Below are positions 52,773 to 64,000 of a DNA stretch of 64,000 bases, piece by piece. The notes under the pieces are model-generated. The model had not been told where the DNA came from, did not search any database, and was given only the letters and a program-made list of their open reading frames with translations. The stretch covers positions 31,651,307 to 31,715,306 of the forward strand of contig NC_068343.1 of NCBI RefSeq assembly GCF_014633365.1, given 5' to 3'. The position numbers and the translations under genes are program-made. The DNA is from Diospyros lotus (Eukaryota; Streptophyta; Magnoliopsida; Ericales; Ebenaceae). Positions within the stretch are counted from its first letter, which is position 1. The number at the start of each line of letters is the position of its first letter.

Positions 52773-53164
52773 AAGCATGGGATTCCTCATCAATTCTCTA
52801 TATCTAGAACCCCATAACAAAATGTTGTTGTAGAAAGGAAGAATATGACTATTCAAGAGATGGCTAGGACCATACTTTTGGAGAATAACTTGCCTACTTA
52901 TTTTTGGGCGAAAGCAGTTAATATCGCTTGTTACATTCTTAATAGGTTTAAATTAAAGTAAGGTATCAAGAAAACACTATTTAAATATATTATAAGAAAA
53001 AGCGTAATGTATCCTATTTTAGAGCCTTTGGATGTAAATGCTATATCTTGGACACAAAAGACAATTTAGGAAAATTTGATACTAAAAGTGACCAAGGCAT
53101 CTTCCTTGGATACTCAAACATTAGTAAGGCTTGTAGAGTGTATAATGTTAGATTTGAAATGCTT
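52773..53164 (+). pseudogene. Copia I integrase, part 2
   Basis: KHGIPHQFSISRTPQQNVVV then ERKNMTIQEMARTILLENNL, with the catalytic Glu in VVVERKN, then YFWAKAVNIACYILNRF and a decayed LEPLDVNAI(S)W region to VYNVRFEM. It joins cleanly to part 1 in order. Confidence 0.88.
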
Positions 53165-56054
53165 TGTATAACACCCCCTCACCCAAGCTACCACAATCCC
53201 TGGGAAAAATAGGAGAAGAAGCATTATGAAGCAAGAAAACATTTGACAACCACTGATAAACTAATAATGTTTCTACACACCATGTGTAGGCCACCAAACT
53301 CAAAATGTAAATAGAAAACCTTAGGGGTTATAAACCCAATTCTAAATTCCGTTACATGTTACAAGATAAAACCTATACAATTTTTAGCCACACATCTCCC
53401 CAAGACCTTTGATTTGAGAGTAGACCTGCGCACACATCTTACTGCCCATCCATCCTGCTCAACCCTTTGCCAGCTATTTCTTTGCTTTACCTGGAATGGT
53501 GAAGAGTACAATGTGAGCTACAAAGCTCAGCAAGTATAAGAAATAAGAAGGAAAAATAGGGCAGATAGTAATATGATAGAGGTAATGTGAGTGGTATCTG
53601 AAAATCATCTAGATGTGGATGATAGATTACAACACATGGACCATACACCCACCCATGATAATAATGTCATGCATATCACACAGGAAAGCTAGTAAACACA
53701 TAATTGGCCAACGACCTCACATAATAATTTAAAATGCATCAAAATACATACCAGCCTGTAACTGATACCTGCAACCAGAGAATCTATGATAATCTGTGCA
53801 CCATAGGTTCTATCTCATATACTCAGCTATAGCCGTACATATATATAATCTCACCAAGGGTCGTCACCTTTGGGTGCGCCCCTTAGTTATCACCGCAGGA
53901 GCGTAACCCTAGTCAGGCTAGTGCCTATTGGTTTTGGGGGATATATCCTGGCGATACACAACTGCAGCGTGCATCATCTGCCCATTGCTTGCATGAAAAT
54001 GCAATGCAACAACTTGGTGGCCACACTCAATGCTTATGCAACATTAAATATCCGTGCTTCATGAGAACGCATGTAATGAGAAGTTAATGTTCACACATAA
54101 CAACATGCCTATGATGCACAATTACCACACCATCAAAATATGTCATGACAGGGAGTAACATTCTCAATTGCCATTATTCTCATCCCATAATCATGAACAT
54201 CACAGTGATTGAATAACACCAGAAGTAAGGAAATTTCACACTCAACTCATAGGAACATGAAAAGTAAGGTAGCATATCTTTAGGCGTGCGAAGTAGTAAC
54301 AGGGCTCCAAATATACATACCATGGCAGAGAGTAATATTTGAATTTAAAACTTTATTCCCATTTCATGTCATGATCATTATTGACAGTAAATCATATTGA
54401 GGATAAGGAAGACTTCACTCTTAGGCTTCAAGAGTAAATGAGAGTGAATTGGTTAATATTTGAAACGTTGGCAGGGCATGGGGAAGGGACAAGCTTCCCA
54501 TGTAAAATCTTAACAAATTCGCCATTCCTTAAGGAAAGTGGAGAAGAACATGCCCTACATGGCTTTGGAAACATTCCCCAATTTGTAATCTATTAATGCA
54601 TAAGAACCAACCGTATAAAACTCACACCCTTGTTTATGTAATAGCTTTTGTTTATTTCCCCTATATTCAAGCTCAACAACACCCTTAAGTTCCTAAACCA
54701 CTTTCATAGTTCTCCTTTCATCACCCCTAAGTGCATATATCAAAGTTCTATCCAAAATTTCCAAAACCCAATACCACGTTTATAATGAATTATAATTCAA
54801 AAGATAGGAAGAAAGGAAGAGAACTTGCCTTCTTAAGCCTCTTGAGATGCTCGATAGCAGCTATAGACCTCTTGGATGGTAGTATTCGATTTGAGGTTGG
54901 AGAGGAGAAAAGGGTTTGAGAAGTTACAGAGGAGCTTAGGAGAGAGAGAGCTCGAGTTTATCTCCTCTGTTTTTGTGATATTTTCCTCACAATTTCTCTC
55001 TTTTATATTTTCTCTATATGTCATGTTTATCGATTCTTTTATTTTCTAAAATCCCTTTATTATTTCCCAATCTAGAATCTTCTATATGTTTCTTGAATCA
55101 ATGGCGGTTTGGGTGATATATATATGTATATATTTTGTAAATCACTGGGGAAGGCATTCGAATATAGGCTGCTGCATAGAAGGTATTAGAATGAATTGGG
55201 CACATTCGAATGAGTTCTAAGGTAGTTGATAGAGGAATTGAAAAAATAAAAAAGACATTCAAATGGGATGATTCATATTTGAATGAATGAGGGAGAAATT
55301 TCAAGTTATGAGAGTGACATTTGAATGATATAGTGTAGGCATTCGAATGAATTTTAAATAGTAGCATGAATTGCTGAAAGAAAACAATGGTCATTCGAAT
55401 GCTACAGTGGCCTCATTTGGATGAATTTTTCAATTTTGGCTTGGCTCATTCGAATGGAAGGGTAGTCATTCGAATGTGAGGGTGTAATTTACAAAAAATG
55501 GATTCTGGACACCTTTGACACTTGTTTGAACTTTGGCCATAACTCTCTCGTTTGAACTCCGATTAAGGTGATTCAAGATGATTTGGAATGATGAAAGAAA
55601 GATCTAAAACTTTCATGTTTTTAGTTTTAAGAGATTAGGAAGAGAATGTGATCGAAATTGGGTTTCAAAGAGAACACGCGCATAGGAACATAGGCCATTC
55701 GAATTGCTTGGCTCCTCATTCGAATGCTCCACTCCCCATTCGAATGGCTCCCTATAGCATTTGAATCTCTTCACTAAAAATCACAAAATTCTTTCAAATG
55801 AAACCCTAGACTCACACATCTGAATGCCTAAGCTCTCATTCGAATATCCTAGCTTATATTCAAATATCTAAGCTACAATTTTCACATATATCAAGTTACA
55901 ACACCAAAAAAATCTAGCTTAATCACTTAGCTTTCGCACTTAATTGCTATCCAACACTTAGAAAATTATCACCAAAACAACATATTAAACATCAAGGCTA
56001 ACCAACTCAATCCTTCAAACATGACACAAGAATAACTAAATTTGGGTCGTTACA
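53165..56054 (-). mobile_element. Probable solo LTR L
   Basis: A 2,890-bp block from TGTATAACACCCCC to TTGGGTCGTTACA (minus: TGTAACGACCCAAATTTAG). It has no internal retrotransposon coding. Target duplication is not clear (TGCTT and CTATG). It holds an array of ATTCGAAT palindromes at 55155-55845. Confidence 0.6.
55155..55845. repeat. Array of CATTCGAATG palindromes
   Basis: About ten exact ATTCGAAT sites, near 55155, 55203, 55340, 55391, 55447, 55467, 55696, 55717, 55737 and 55837. About seven decayed ones (ATTTGAAT, ATTCAAAT, ATTTGGAT) sit among them. Spacing is irregular, 20-230 bp, and the DNA between sites is not repeated. Confidence 0.9.
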
Positions 56055-56057
56055 CTA

Positions 56058-57771
56058 TGACACACACTAAGGGGGGGGGGGGGGTTGAATTGGTATATAA
56101 AAATTCTTTTTTCTTAAAAATTCTTTTGATAAAAAGGATATGTCATCTATGAAGATCATGCCTTCGTTAAACCTTAAGACCTTGAAATGGCACAATGAGG
56201 TATCAATCGTATAAAGACAATCTCATCTTGACAATGGAGAACACAAGATTGAAAAATATGAAATCTTTTTCAATGAAAGGTTAAATATATGAATCAAGTG
56301 AGGAATATAGAGATGCTTGAAAAGATAAATAAGCAAAGAGCACAAGCAAGAGATGAACACAAGGATTTATAGTGGTTCGGCTTAACCCAAGCCTAATCCA
56401 CTACCTTAGCTCTTCACTAAGGATTTTGCAAACAATTCACTAAAGCCTCCTATCACTTTGGATAGGTCCTCTAGCACCAAGCTAGGAAATACAACCTCTT
56501 GTTTGAAAAGCAAGCCCTCTAGCAATACAAGCTAGGAAAAACAAGAAATATACAAAAGAGAGTTTCTAAGAGTATACAATCTTAGTTACAATGCTCTCAA
56601 TAAAGATACAAGGCTTGAATCAAATGAACCAAATTTAGTACAAAGCCTTTTGAGAGAAAAGTTGAAGCACAAATGCAAATCAAGAAGTATGAAATAATCC
56701 TTAAGCTCACTTCACTTAATTCCCATCCATTAGCCTTCTCAAGTTCATCCATGACTTGTATTTATAGGCATCCCGAAGATCTAAGAGAAAACTAGCCATT
56801 TGTGACCACTGGGATTTGAAAAACTAGCCGTTGGAAGCATTTTGCGAAACAAATTGTCGACAAAAGAAACAAATTAGTTAACAGATTAAACATTAATACA
56901 AGACATAGTCGATAGATTAATACACTTAGTCAATAGATTCAATTTATCTATTCTGTTAGTCGACAACACCAAGGAGATAGTCGACATAATTGATTTTTAT
57001 ATTTTGATAGTCGACAAAATGAAAGAGATAGTCGATAGATGAGAAGACATAGTCGACAGATGCAGGTGTAAAACCATAGCTTAGTAGACAAAAGGAAGAA
57101 GTTAGTTGACATATGCAATGCGTATAGTCGACAGATGAAGTACTTAGTCGACAGTTTAAAGGCACTCAGTCGACAGATGAAGACTTTAGAGATACAATAC
57201 ATTACAACATATTTACATTTCTTTAGTTTAAGTAAATATCCTCATTTTCTTTAATTTATATTTTACCTTCCATTTACTTTAATACATAAATGTAAATAAG
57301 AAAGTAGCCCCTATTTGGATTTAATAAAAATATCTAAAAAATCAAAATCCATAACCATAAGAAAATAGAATTTTGATTTTAGTACAAACTCGGGATTTAA
57401 CAAATTTGTCACTCTCAAAATACATACCTTATATTTATTGCAAAATTCAATAAAAATAATTTTAACAACAATGAATACTAACTATCAAAATACTGGGAGA
57501 TAGTTTTTCAAAATGAAAATATTTTCTTATATATTCCCTTATAATGAACTAATCTTCCAAACTTAGAAAAATTATATTTCTTGGGCTCAACAACGTGGTC
57601 TTTTGTCTTTAAAACATTTTGGATAGATCATTTGGTTTTTCATTTTCACAAAGGACTTGAAATTGATTTTTGTATCCAAATCATATACTTCGATTTAAAG
57701 TATAAAACCATTTGATATTTTTCATCATCAAAACTAAACACAAGAGTAAAACATCATATAATCTTATGACA
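56058..57771 (-). mobile_element. Probable LTR M of a copia-type element
   Basis: On the minus strand it runs from TGTCATAAGATTATATG to a G-tract region ending GTGTGTGTCA. The sequence GGATTTATAGTGGTTCGGCT (56365-56384) is typical of some copia LTRs. Copia I coding resumes right after it (NSLEESIHVKFNES). Target duplication is not evident, so the L/M boundary is uncertain. It contains a GTCGAC array and G14 at 56071-56084. Confidence 0.5.
56853..57180. repeat. Array of AGTCGACA palindromic units
   Basis: Eight exact GTCGAC sites and about six decayed ones (GTCGAT, GTCAAT, GTTGAC, GTTAAC) lie in 330 bp. Several are followed by AGATGAAG. False minus-strand frames with CRLS or SVDY repeats arise from it. 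Confidence 0.9.
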
Positions 57772-58465
57772 AATTCTTTGGAAGAATCCATCCATGTAAA
57801 ATTTAATGAATCTTTTGAGGCAAAGAGAAAAAATGAAGATAAAGAGGAAATATCATTAGATCCATCTAAAGAAATTGAGAAGTTAAATATTCAAAAAGAG
57901 GTTAAGGATGAACCATCAAATTCTCAATCTAAAACCCAAGAGAAACCCTTAGATGAGGATGATTTAGGTGAACTTCCCAAAAGCTATAAATTTGTACAAA
58001 ATCATCCTATGGATCAAATTATTAGAGAATCAGGCCAAGGTGTGAGGACTAGGGAATCCTTACATCAATATTGCAACAATGTAGCCTTCATATCAAAGAT
58101 TGAACCAACTTGCATAGATTTCGCTTTGGAAGATGAATTTTAGATCAAGGCTATGTAAGAAGAACTAGACCAATTCAAAAGAAATGAAGTTTGAGAATTA
58201 GTTCCTAGACTCAAAGATAAATCTATAATAGGGACCAATTGGATTTTCAAGAACAAACTAGATGAAAATGGAAACATAGTAAGAAATAAAGCAAGGCTTG
58301 TAGCCAAATGATATTGCTAAGAGAAAGGCATTGATTTTGAAGAATCATATGCTCCCGTGGCTAGGTTGGAAGCAATTAGAATAGGTTGGAAGCAATTAGA
58401 ATGCTTTTAGCCTTTGCCTTTCACATGAATTTCAGTTGTATCAAATGGATGAGAAGAGTGCATTC
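57772..58465 (+). pseudogene. Copia I integrase tail and RT N-terminus
   Basis: NSLEESIHVKFNESFEAK is the usual VEESIHVxFDES motif after copia integrase. An acidic linker follows, then PKSYKFVQNHPMDQIIRESG, with an expected N-H-P-x-D-x-I-I-G-D-pattern change. RT then starts in broken frames: IIGTNWIFKNKLDENGNI, then KARLVAK and IDFEESYAPVARLEAIRI. A short direct repeat (GGTTGGAAGCAATTAGAAT) is at 58365-58402. Solo LTR N cuts it. Confidence 0.85.
58461..58465. repeat. Target duplication of solo LTR N: CATTC
   Basis: CATTC at 58461-58465 and 61066-61070 flanks the LTR exactly. Confidence 0.92.
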
Positions 58466-61065
58466 TGTGACGCCCCGCTCCCACTTACGGGTGCCACTCG
58501 TGAACAATCAACTGCACTGCTCACATGCCCGGCCATTCGTGAATGGTGGACTATATTTCAATACGAAATACCTTAGGTGGGAACTAGGCTATCCTTCATT
58601 TCCCTCAACCCTAGGATCTACTACAAATTTGGGCTTCAACTATATCACACTTGGCTAATTAATTTCCATTAAGTTTGCCCAATTGCTTTTTTTATTTTAA
58701 TTCTTCTTCTTACCAAGAATTTAACTGGGCTACATAAAAATCACCATTTCAATTAACCTATTGATTTTTACAAATTTTGGATGAAAAACTCATATAATTT
58801 AAATTCCAAAAAATTTTGGCATTTTCTCCAAAAATACCCAAAATCTCTTTATTTTTGAAATTTCCTCTGAGGCCTAAAATCAACCACGAAATGCCCCCCA
58901 AATCCCCAATTTTCCCAATTTTTTTTAAAAAATTGGTCGGCGGGGCTTGCTGGCGCGCCCGCATATGCTGCGCGCATCACACCACGCCCTCGCATGCGCC
59001 TGTTGTGGCACCTACTACCCCTTGTGGGCCCCAGCTGCTACCACCTGCCAACCCTATACTTTTTTTTTCTTCTCTTGGGCTTTCTAACCCAAAATTTTCA
59101 GAATTTACACCCTTCATACATACATAAAAAATACCCACTTTTCCACAAAAGCTTACAAAAGAAATACTCATTTTCTTCTTCCACAGAGTTTACACAACAA
59201 AGGAAAAACACTACCTTTTTACACCCACTCATGGTGCTTATTACAACATAAAATCAATACAACCAAAAATAGGCTTCCATGAGCCATACAATGGTCTTGA
59301 ATCTTCAATCCCATGCATCCACATGCCATTTCATCTTTGCCTTGATTTTTCCCATGCTTTTACAACCTATATTTGAGGGTAAAAACCTATGAGCTATGAA
59401 GCTCAATAAGTATGAACAAAAACATATCATGTGATGCCAAATGCATGTATGCAACATGGTTAGAGCTTCCACATCCTCACAACCACCTAGGTTTGAGGCT
59501 TTAAACTACCCTACCCCACACAACCTCATGGCCATAGGTCCTTGAACACAAAGAAAAACATGCCAATGCACACATTAAAGTTTAAGCACATACTTTACCA
59601 CTTGCAAGCCACCATCCCATGGGGCTATCCCTTACCTCATTCTTTAAATCTTCCAATATTCATCTCAAGAGAGCTCCCATCATCTTATTTCCCATCTAAG
59701 ATGGCATTTCAAACAAGTAACTTACTTTACACACAAAGCATACCAAAAATAAAGAGAAGAAAAATGGGACTTACCTTGATCCCTTCATCTTCTTCTTCTT
59801 CATCCTTTCCTTCATGAGAGACTTCTTCCCATCTCTTTTTCTTTCTTTCTTTTTCTTAACAATGGAAGACTTCTTCCTTCTTCACTCCTTTTCCTTTCTT
59901 TTCTTTTTGATTTATTCTTCTAGTCTTGATATTACAAATGCAAGACTTCATCTCAACTCTCCATTCTTCTCTCTTTTGGAGAGGAAATCCTAGCCATACA
60001 AATAAAGCACAATCCATGTGCTCTTGAGAAATCTCAATCTCAACCATTGATTTTTGAGGAGATCTTATCTCCACCATTGACTAGAAACACATCTTGGCTA
60101 TAACCATATATATTTATTTACATGTGGCAATCCATGCTCACCACAAGCTTCCATCCACCGCCATTGGATCATTCTTCAAATTTTAAGATCCAATCTCATA
60201 CCTTAAATTTTTTTCAATTTCCAATTATTTAAATTGGATTAATTTCACCCATCACTTTTGAGAGACATAAATCCCTCCTTTTTCATTTATATAAATCACC
60301 ATATTTTCAAGCATTAATGGTGACCATTTTACTTTCTTTTCCATTTATCTTTTTCCCCAACATCATGATGGCCTTCATAAATGCTTTGAGAGACATTTAT
60401 CCATGCCATGACCCAAAAATAAATAATCACCTTTGGATTATAAATCCCACTCAAAGATTAATCCCATCCATTGGATTTATTAATTTCTCAACATTTAATA
60501 AATGGAGACAATTTTCACACATCAAGAATGAATGACATAATTCATTTCTTTTCCCCTTTAAATAAATCTCATATTTTCCAAACATTAATGGGTGACTAAT
60601 TTTCAATTTTCTTTTGGGATTTTCTTTAATTCACCACCATCATGCCCCTCATTAAATGCTTGAAAGACTAATATAATTTCTTTTGCATTTATTTAAATCT
60701 CTCCATTTATCTTGGACCACATAATGCCATGTGTCACTCTAAGACACCATACTTGGCTTCCAAGATTCCATCTCAATCATCCATGTAGCATTACCACCTT
60801 AATTCACCAATTTAGGGAAAATCAATTATTTTCTCTCATAATTGAATATTCTCTATTTTCCCATTCTCCACAATTTAATTCCTTTATGGAATTTACTCCC
60901 AAATTACCAAAAATACCCTTTGTTGACTTCACTATTCAAATTACCAAAATACCCCTCTCTTAGGGCACCATAATTCTTAAGGATCCATCACCTTCTTAAG
61001 GGCATTTTTGGAAGTTTCTCACTTCCTTTCTCATTCTCTTAACAACAATAACACTGGGTGTTACA
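58466..61065 (-). mobile_element. Solo LTR N in copia I RT
   Basis: A 2,600-bp block from TGTGACGCCCCG to CTGGGTGTTACA with perfect CATTC duplication. RT coding continues after it ([17 protein letters not shown]). No internal coding. TGTAAC/TGTGACGCCCCG ends resemble gypsy Tekay/Del-type LTRs. Orientation is not certain. Confidence 0.9.
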
Positions 61066-61749
61066 CATTCTTAAATGGCTACATAAATGAAGAGGTTTAT
61101 GTGGAACAACCCCCAGCTTTGAGAATTCTCATTTAGAGGACCATGTGTGTAAGCTTAGAAAAGCCTTATATGGTCTCAAGCAAGCTCCTAGAGCTTGGTA
61201 TGAGAGATTGAGTAAATTTCTCATTGAAAAAGATTTTTCAAGGGGGAAAGTTGACACAACTCTCTTCATAAAAAAATGAGGAATCAAATATTTTAATAAT
61301 CCAAGTATATGTAGATGATATAGTATTTGGAGGTATAAGTGAAAAGCTTTACAAAAATTTTACAAATTTAATGAAGTGTGAATTTGAGATGAGCCTCGTG
61401 GGAGAACTCACATACTTTCTAGGCCTCCAAGTAAAACAAATTAAAAAAGAATTTTTTGTGAATCAAGCAAATTAATTATTTAAGAGAAATGTTAAAGAAA
61501 TTTGGGATGGAAAATGCTAAAGCAATAGGCACACCTGTGAGTACATCTACAAAGCTAGATAAAGGTGATCAAGGCATAAGCGTGGATAAAAAACTCTATA
61601 AGAGTATGATAAAGCCTTTACTCTACCTAATGACAAGTAGGCCCAATATCATGTTTAGTATGCCTATATGGAAGATTCCAATTAAATCCTAAAGAATCTC
61701 AAGTAATGATAGTTAATAGAATTTTCAAATACTTAACTGGAACTCAAGA
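61066..61749 (+). pseudogene. Copia I reverse transcriptase, part 2
   Basis: [17 protein letters not shown], a frameshift, then [55 protein letters not shown] with an intact YVDD, FEMSLVGELTYFLGLQV and MLKKFGMENAKAIGTPVSTS. It ends FKYLTGTQD, where LTR O begins. RNase H is not in the window. Confidence 0.88.
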
Positions 61750-62274
61750 TGTAACGACTCGTTAGTGGGTCTAGGAGTTATTGGTATTTTATTTTGGGTA
61801 TTAGAAAATTTTTCCTTTATTAATTATTTGTTGGAAATAATTTATGTGTTGTTAAAGAGGGGTGACTTAATGGAAAATATTTTTATAAGAAATAAATGTA
61901 AGGAAAATTAAATTTGACGAGCTCACATAAATGAGAATATAATATATATGCATATATGGGTGAATAATGCTTGACTAATTAAATGGTTAATTGGATTATA
62001 AATATATATATATATGTATCATGGGGGTTGGTTAAGGTAAAGGAAGAAGAAAAGGAAATGGGAAAAGTCCAAAGAGGGCTTACCTTGTATATATGGTGTA
62101 GGAAAAAGGTAAGGATAATAATGGAAATTTCCTAAATAGGGAGAATAAAGAAAATGGGAAAGAATAAGAGAAATGGAAAATGACCAAAAGGGGCTTGGAT
62201 ATTTATATGATGTGTGTACAATGGAAGGGCAAATGTGGAAATGAGGGAAAAAATTGATGGGAGAAGGGGAGGGA
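61750..62274 (+). mobile_element. Start of LTR O
   Basis: TGTAACGACTCGTTAGTGGG breaks the copia I RT frame and resembles the start of LTR K. Its far end is not in the window; a copia-type LTR (P) begins at 62275. Confidence 0.55.
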
Positions 62275-64000
62275 TGTTGGAAATGTATGCCCTAAAGACA
62301 CGTTTTGTTTAATTTATGGTAATGATGTTTCTTTTAGTCAGTTTATGGCACATATATTATTTGCATTTAATTGTTGGAAAAGTGTCCATGCTATTAAGTA
62401 AGTGATTCATGTGATGGGTCGTTCTTCACAGTTAGGCATGAATCATGGATACTTAATAAGCAAGAAAATATTACTCTTGATCTTTTGATAGAACTGGGCA
62501 TTCTATCATGATAAGATCATTGTGCAATAGATCCTAATGGAGGATGGCTTGCCTTAGCCAGTAAACAGTCCGTTTACTCTAATTGTACAAGTGCATTTGG
62601 AATGCGTAGAGTGGACCTGTGATAGAAGCTAATGACAAAGTACTAATTATCATGGAGCTAGTCTATCACTGCTACTACGTGGACGAGTACTTTAATACTT
62701 GAGTATTAGTTAGTGGTCTAGTGAACCTAGAGCTATATTCTTAGATTCACTGTAGGTGAGGTCTATCAAAGATCAATAACCTTTTGAGTTGGGAGTATGG
62801 TTTCTAATTAGCTAAGACAGACTAATACAAGATAGTTTCTGTGATTCACTCCCTTGTGATTGTCCAAGAATAATCAAATAATCCAGGGCCCTGAGAACGT
62901 GACTTAAGAGTGTGTGCTTCTGGGTAGCTCCCAGTGATAAGCAAGTACATTCGAGTAGTCACGGATTATTGGACTAGTGATCTAAGGATGGTAGAAATCA
63001 TTTAGAGAGGTGTTAGTACATTATTCCTTTCTAAATGATGGGTGCTACGCAGAGGGGTATTTTCGTCATTACACTAGTAGGTCAAAGACATGGCATATGC
63101 AAAATTATTCGTGGGGTCAGTGTTACCATATGGTGATAGTTGGAACACTTAGAATGACAAGAATATAGCTACTAGGTAGCAAGGATATTTTGGTCATTTT
63201 AGTAGCCGTGAATAATTTGTCTTTTGGTCCCCGGGGTAGCTCGATATAACTCATGTATTATTTAATACATTTGGCTTGTTGGGTGAATTACATTGAGAGA
63301 GAATTATTTTATTCAGAATGGTCCATAATTAATTGGGCTAGAATAAAATAATAGTTCATTAGTTTTTAATTAATTAATTGGGCTAACCCAATTAGAAAAT
63401 TAATTAAATGGACTTGGCCCACTAGGGTTTGGCCCACTAGGGTTTTAACCCTAGGGTTCTCCCTATATATTCTCTCCTTGGTTGTTTTTCATCTAAGTCA
63501 ATTTTTACTCTTCTTCACCGAAAGAGAGGCCACGAGTTTTGAGTCATTCCTTGGAAGATCAAAAGAGAGCCTTCAAGTTCTGATGCGAAGGAGCCGGAGG
63601 ATTGTAGGACAGCCGTCGTCTCCACCACGAGAAGAAGCTCCCGCCCATCCTCCGCCTGTCGCTTCATTCCGTCCGGTAATCCGTAGGAAAAGTAAGTTTC
63701 CTAGATTCTAATCAATACGAGGAAAGTTTTTATTTAAAAACGCTTCCGTTGCATGCTATGTATCCTCGTTATGATCCTACAAGGGAGACGTGCATGCCAT
63801 GCTCTTCTTCCTCCTTCCTTACTTGCTTGCATCTTATTCTTCTCTTTTAATTTTTGCTCCTGAATCTTTTTATTCTCCATTTTGTTTCTCTTTTTTCTTC
63901 TCTTCTTGGTGGTTTAGAAGCTCAAAGGAGTGGGGCTTTTGTAGATGGTTCCTTCTTCTCCTGTTTCTTTTCATTGGCAAGCAACTCAAAGGCAAGTTCT
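62275..64000 (+). mobile_element. Copia-type LTR P, running to the window end
   Basis: Starts TGTTGGAAATGTATGCCCTA, a common copia LTR start. A TATA-like CCCTATATATTC lies near 63463, with a leader-like transcribed region after it including GTAAGT-like sites. No primer site is seen before 64000, so the right end is outside or not recognised. The small frame at 63478-63711 is leader sequence with no known domain. Confidence 0.55.

Noticed and set aside
55155..57180. Possible CRISPR-like arrays (regularly recurring short words)
   Set aside because: Repeats are 8-10 bp, spacing is irregular, there are no associated cas genes, and the DNA is a plant genome inside LTRs.
56948..57202. Repetitive Cys-Arg-Leu-Ser minus-strand frame
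   Set aside because: A translation of the GTCGAC palindrome array.
63478..63711. 77-residue frame near the window end as a host gene
   Set aside because: It sits downstream of a TATA-like site in copia-type LTR P and has no recognisable domain; more likely LTR leader.

Overview
This is eukaryotic DNA from a flowering plant. Three things show it: a spliced host gene with GT-AG introns and plant-like CLPTM1 protein sequence, many Ty1/copia and Ty3/gypsy LTR retrotransposons primed by initiator-Met tRNA (TGGTATCAGAGCC-type sites), and RTE-type LINE remnants. The species cannot be named from the sequence. About 85-90 percent of the window looks transposon-derived. I see no bacterial, phage or CRISPR-type system.

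Host gene. The only convincing host gene is the 3' part of a CLPTM1-family gene (multi-pass membrane protein) on the + strand. Its last five exons are at 13750-13843, 13923-14113, 31175-31394, 31947-32114 and 32560-32720 (stop). Splice phases agree across all junctions and give 277 codons. The intron between the second and third of these exons is about 17 kb and is filled with nested transposons. The upstream exons are not in the window, so the preceding intron is probably also longer than 13.7 kb.

1-13.7 kb. An old gypsy RT fragment (345-985, -) is followed by gypsy element A (about 1000-7551, -). A has one LTR; its gag is split by a 894-bp hAT-type non-autonomous transposon with an 8-bp target duplication (5818-6711) and by a probable solo LTR (4575-5351). 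Next is gypsy remnant B (+), whose integrase is interrupted by gypsy element C (9029-13192). C is complete in outline (two LTRs, GTGAC target duplication) but lacks its whole reverse transcriptase.

14.1-31.2 kb (giant intron). Copia element D (15089-25460) has a solo LTR F in its gag (TAATG duplication). F is split by copia element E (16397-22584, ATTAT duplication), and E's reverse transcriptase is split by an RTE LINE fragment (about 20403-21349, -). Further along are a GTTTC/GAAAC-ended segment, a short LTR-like piece, LINE scraps and a fold-back MITE in a TA microsatellite.

33-64 kb (downstream of the gene). One old copia element I (+, 5' LTR ending near 34282) is cut into seven coding pieces across 27 kb. 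Inserted into it, in order, are solo LTR J (GAATT duplication), a younger copia H with long LTRs arranged as LTR-internal-LTR-partial internal, a Tourist-like MITE, solo LTR K, probable solo LTRs Q, L and M, solo LTR N (CATTC duplication) and the start of LTR O. A copia-type LTR (P) then runs to the window end. Several of these LTRs hold unexplained internal repeat arrays: 42-bp tandem units in K, TTCGAA palindromes in L and GTCGAC palindromes in M.
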